Part shown: piece by piece, positions 4,491 through 7,213 of the stretch
Numbering within the stretch: position 1 is the stretch's first letter
Layout of the letters: every line of letters starts with the position of its first letter
Origin: an uncultured Oscillospiraceae bacterium
GTDB lineage: Bacteria; Bacillota; Clostridia; Oscillospirales; Acutalibacteraceae
Length of the DNA stretch: 7,213 bases
Assembly (NCBI GenBank): GCA_902495835.1
Contig: CABUYS010000073.1
Span: forward strand, 1 to 7,213
Direction of reading: 5' to 3'
Made by a program: the position numbers and the translations under genes
The notes under the pieces: generated by a model
The model's database searches: none
What the model was told of the DNA's origin: nothing
The model's input: only the letters and a program-made list of their open reading frames with translations

Positions 4491-6348
4491 TATTATAGTT
4501 GTCGGAGCAGGGCATGCAGGTTGTGAAGCTGCCTGTGCAGCTGCAAATTTAGGATCGAGAACTTTACTTATCACATTGGATATGAATAAAGTTGCTCAAA
4601 TGTCTTGTAATCCCGCCATAGGTGGTGTCGCTAAAGGACAGATAGTTAGGGAAATAGATGCATTGGGAGGTCAGACGGGTGTGATTACTGATCAGAGTTC
4701 GATCCAATTTAGAATGTTGAACAGTTCTAAAGGTCCCGCTATGTGGAGTCCTCGTGCACAATGTGATAGAATGAGATTTTCTTTTAATTGGCGTTCTACT
4801 TTAGAAAATACTTCTTTACTGGATTTATGGCAAGATGATGTTGTTCGTCTTTTATTAAAAGATGGAAAAATAGAAGGAGTATATACTTCCTTGGGGGTTG
4901 AATTTAGAGCTCCTCGCGTTATATTGACGAATGGGACTTTTTTGAATGGATTGATGCATGTTGGCAGGATTCGTTTTTCTGGAGGTAGAATTGGGGAACC
5001 GGCTTCTTTCGGTTTATCTGCTCAATTAAAAGAATTAGGGTTTGAAGTGGGGCGCATGAAGACGGGTACTCCCGTGCGAATTGATGGTCGTAGCGTGGAT
5101 TTTTCTAAATTGACAGAACAAAAAGGGGAGGAAGATTTTCATCGGTTTTCTTATGTACATGTAGATTATAAAAATTCTTTACAAAAACGATCCTGTTATA
5201 TAGCTTATACTAATGAAAAAGTACATGAGGCTTTAAAAGAAGGTTTTGCGGATAGTCCTTTATTCAATGGAACCATTCAGAGTATCGGACCTCGCTATTG
5301 TCCCAGTATAGAAACCAAACTTTTTACTTTTGCTGATCGTACGAGTCATCATTTATTTTTAGAACCGGAAGGAGAGTCTACGATCGAATATTATTTAAAT
5401 GGCTTTTCTTCTTCTTTGCCTTGGGATATTCAATTGAAAGGGCTTCGTTTAGTAGAAGGTTTTGAAAATGTCAGGATATTTCGTCCTGGTTATGCAATTG
5501 AATACGATTATTTTCCTCCTACTCAATTATATCATAGTTTGGAGACGAAACGTGTTCATGGGCTTTATTTTGCCGGGCAAATTAACGGTACGACTGGTTA
5601 TGAAGAAGCTGCAGCCCAAGGTTTGATAGCTGGAATTAATGCACATCTATCTTTGCATTCGCAGCAGGATTTTATTTTGCAAAGGGATGAAGCTTATATC
5701 GGAGTCTTAATTGATGATTTGGTGACTAAAGGAGTAGATGAACCTTATCGAATGTTTACCTCCCGGGCCGAATTCCGTATTTTGTTGCGTCAAGATAATG
5801 CAGATTCCCGTTTGACTCCTAAAGGAGTTATTTTGGGATTGGTAGATAGAAATAGACATAATATTTATTTAGATAAAATAGCAAAGCGGGATAAATTAGT
5901 TGATTTTATTCGTAATTTTAGTGTTAGACCGGAAAATATTAATGATTTTCTTCTTTTTGTCGGTTCGGCTCCTTTAAAACAAAGTGTAAAGCTGATTGAT
6001 ATCGTTGGAAGGCCTCAAGTATTTCTTACACAATTGGTTGCAAATTTTTCTCCTCTTCAGGATTTTATTGAAGAGCATTCAATTCGTTCAGAAATAATCG
6101 AGTCGGCAGAAATTTTGATAAAGTATGCTGGCTATATTGATCGGGAAAGAATGATAGCGGACAAACTATCCCGTCTTGAAAATTTAGTAATTAGTGAAAA
6201 ATTTAATTATGAGGAATTGACTAATTTGTCTATTGAAGCCCGGCAAAAACTTTCCAAAATTCAACCTCGTACAATTGGTCAGGCTTCCCGTATAAGTGGA
6301 GTTTCTCCTGCAGATATCAATGTACTTTTGATTTTAATGGGAAGATAA
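4465..6348 (+). CDS. mnmG: tRNA uridine-5-carboxymethylaminomethyl modification enzyme MnmG (GidA)
   Basis: A full-length 627-residue protein, as expected for this family. With its GTPase partner MnmE (not in this window) it uses FAD, methylene-tetrahydrofolate and an amine donor to modify the wobble uridine U34 of certain tRNAs. The N-terminal Rossmann motif is VVGAGHAGCEAA (residues 12-23). Signatures follow: SCNPAIGGVAKGQI (47-60) and GPRYCPSIE (275-283), carrying the two conserved cysteines Cys48 and Cys279, then YFAGQINGTTGYEEAAAQG (368-386) and the segment around DEPYRMFTSRAEFRILLRQD (425-444). The C-terminal helical domain, which contacts MnmE and tRNA, ends with TIGQASRISGVSPADINVLL. 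The start ATG lies within the end of ybeY, and the N-terminus MTNLLPKYDIIVVGAG is the usual one. The gene is intact and has no close alternative identification. Confidence 0.98.
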   Translation: MTNLLPKYDIIVVGAGHAGCEAACAAANLGSRTLLITLDMNKVAQMSCNPAIGGVAKGQIVREIDALGGQTGVITDQSSIQFRMLNSSKGPAMWSPRAQCDRMRFSFNWRSTLENTSLLDLWQDDVVRLLLKDGKIEGVYTSLGVEFRAPRVILTNGTFLNGLMHVGRIRFSGGRIGEPASFGLSAQLKELGFEVGRMKTGTPVRIDGRSVDFSKLTEQKGEEDFHRFSYVHVDYKNSLQKRSCYIAYTNEKVHEALKEGFADSPLFNGTIQSIGPRYCPSIETKLFTFADRTSHHLFLEPEGESTIEYYLNGFSSSLPWDIQLKGLRLVEGFENVRIFRPGYAIEYDYFPPTQLYHSLETKRVHGLYFAGQINGTTGYEEAAAQGLIAGINAHLSLHSQQDFILQRDEAYIGVLIDDLVTKGVDEPYRMFTSRAEFRILLRQDNADSRLTPKGVILGLVDRNRHNIYLDKIAKRDKLVDFIRNFSVRPENINDFLLFVGSAPLKQSVKLIDIVGRPQVFLTQLVANFSPLQDFIEEHSIRSEIIESAEILIKYAGYIDRERMIADKLSRLENLVISEKFNYEELTNLSIEARQKLSKIQPRTIGQASRISGVSPADINVLLILMGR

Positions 6349-6382
6349 TTTTGAATGGATTAAAGGAAGGTAAATAATTAAT

Positions 6383-6398
6383 TGTTTCACGTGGAACA
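6383..6398. other. parS-like ParB-binding site (centromere element)
   Basis: TGTTTCACGTGGAACA is a 16-bp near-palindrome with a central CACGTG. Read on the opposite strand it is TGTTCCACGTGAAACA, which fits the bacterial parS consensus TGTTNCACGTGAAACA at every defined base. ParB loads on such sites as a CTP-dependent clamp, spreads on neighbouring DNA and directs ParA and SMC during origin segregation. The site lies in the 85-bp gap between mnmG and ade, 35 bp before the ade start. Chromosomal parS sites usually cluster near the replication origin, so the locus may be origin-proximal. No parA or parB gene is in the window. Confidence 0.85.
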
Positions 6399-6433
6399 TA
6401 CAGTTTTCTCCATATACAAATTAGAATAAAAAG

Positions 6434-7213
6434 ATGAGAAAGGTAGAAGGAAATATTGTCGACGTTTATAATCGGGAAATTTATCCAGGTGAAATTTTAA
6501 TATCAGAAGAAGGAAAAATAGAGAAAATTGTTCGGAACAAACAAACATACGATTGTTATATTTGTCCGCCTTTTATAGATGCGCATGTACATATTGAAAG
6601 TTCTATGTTATTGCCGAAAGAATTTTCACGGTTAATAGTGACAAAAGGTACAGTAGGCATTGTAAATGACCCCCATGAGATCGCAAATGTTTTGGGAGAG
6701 GAAGGAATAGAGTTCATGAGAAAAAATGCGGAAGAGGCGGATGTCAAAATGTTTTTTAGTATTCCTTCTTGTGTCCCTGCTACTCCGTTTGATGCGGCAG
6801 GAGGAATTATAAATGCAGAAGGAGTAGAAAAATTAGTCAAAACAAAGACATTTGTTGCCCTGTCGGAAATGATGGATGTTCCCGGAGTATTAAAAGGAGA
6901 TAAAGAAGTAAAGAGAAAATTAGAAATTGCAAAAGAAAACCATTTGAAAATAGATGGTCATGCTCCGGGAGTGAGAGGAGAAGATTTAAAAAATTATATT
7001 GCTGCTGGCATTACTACCGATCATGAATGCACTACTTTAGAAGAAGCTGTAGAAAAAATAGAAAGAGGAATGAAAATTATGATACGGGAAGGAAGCGCGG
7101 CCAAAAATTTCGAAGCTTTACACCCTTTAATAAGATTATATCCTCAGCAAATAATAATTTGTAATGATCATGCACATAAAGATGAAAAAAAAGATAAAGG
7201 TCAAATATATAAG
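6434..7213 (+). CDS. ade: Adenine deaminase, N-terminal part (3' end outside window)
   Basis: The frame runs from the ATG at 6434 to the last base without a stop, giving 260 residues; the family is usually about 550-600, so a little under half is seen. Adenine deaminase (EC 3.5.4.2, amidohydrolase superfamily, dinuclear metal site) converts adenine to hypoxanthine and ammonia in purine salvage. Diagnostic blocks are FIDAHVHIESSML (47-59, metal-binding His51 and His53), DPHEIANVLG (79-88), PSCVPAT (111-117), EMMDVPGV (145-152), IDGHAPG (173-179), TDHE (195-198) and IREGSAAKN (217-225). The segment CNDHAHKD (243-250) keeps the first Asp of the family's Asp-Asp pair, while the second is His. It begins 85 bp after mnmG in the same direction, with no obvious terminator between them. 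No Shine-Dalgarno sequence precedes the start, as is usual in this phylum. Confidence 0.93.
   Translation, partial: MRKVEGNIVDVYNREIYPGEILISEEGKIEKIVRNKQTYDCYICPPFIDAHVHIESSMLLPKEFSRLIVTKGTVGIVNDPHEIANVLGEEGIEFMRKNAEEADVKMFFSIPSCVPATPFDAAGGIINAEGVEKLVKTKTFVALSEMMDVPGVLKGDKEVKRKLEIAKENHLKIDGHAPGVRGEDLKNYIAAGITTDHECTTLEEAVEKIERGMKIMIREGSAAKNFEALHPLIRLYPQQIIICNDHAHKDEKKDKGQIYK

Noticed and set aside
4564..4761. 65-codon frame on the - strand
   Set aside because: It lies wholly antisense to the most conserved part of mnmG and is a shadow of its codons.
6556..6840. 94-codon frame on the - strand
   Set aside because: It lies wholly antisense to adenine deaminase, whose motifs are unmistakable on the + strand.

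Overview
The window looks like an ordinary chromosomal segment from a member of the Bacteroidota, most likely the order Bacteroidales. The evidence is the gene set (a TPR protein, a DUF4292 lipoprotein and an EnvC-like LytM protein in a row, then an RsbW-like ATPase, YbeY and MnmG), the AT-rich composition, start codons without a Shine-Dalgarno sequence, and lineage-typical variants such as a YbeY with Asp in place of the third zinc-binding His. I cannot assign a genus. All six protein-coding genes lie on the + strand and no mobile element is visible.

Layout. Positions 1-2660 hold a tight envelope-related cluster: the end of a TPR protein, a DUF4292 outer-envelope lipoprotein (22 bp later) and a secreted coiled-coil EnvC-like protein with a degenerate LytM domain (13 bp later). 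Positions 2661-3625 form a 965-bp, very AT-rich stretch with no convincing gene. Positions 3626-6348 hold a second tight cluster: an RsbW-type ATP-binding protein, ybeY (10 bp later) and mnmG, whose start overlaps the end of ybeY by 26 bp. Positions 6349-6433 are a short gap with a parS-like ParB site. From 6434 to the window end runs the first 260 codons of adenine deaminase.

How the genes fit together. The first cluster concerns the cell envelope: assembly or scaffolding (TPR), a lipoprotein that may handle lipids or lipoproteins, and a likely activator of septal peptidoglycan amidases. The second cluster is mainly RNA housekeeping: YbeY acts in rRNA and ribosome maturation, and MnmG (with MnmE, not in the window) modifies the tRNA wobble uridine. 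The RsbW-like protein has no visible antagonist or sigma factor beside it. Adenine deaminase feeds purine salvage.

What deserves attention. The large gap is not featureless. Positions 3043-3258 can be folded by hand into a nested series of helices, including an 18-bp closing stem. Several G-U pairs favour a + strand transcript, so this is a candidate structured non-coding RNA, with a 6S-type RNA as one hypothesis. Two further strong hairpins (2890-2939 and 3505-3536) and a family of short direct repeats lie in the same gap. The 16-bp parS-like site between mnmG and ade suggests that this locus takes part in chromosome segregation. No defence system or other clearly new protein system is evident.
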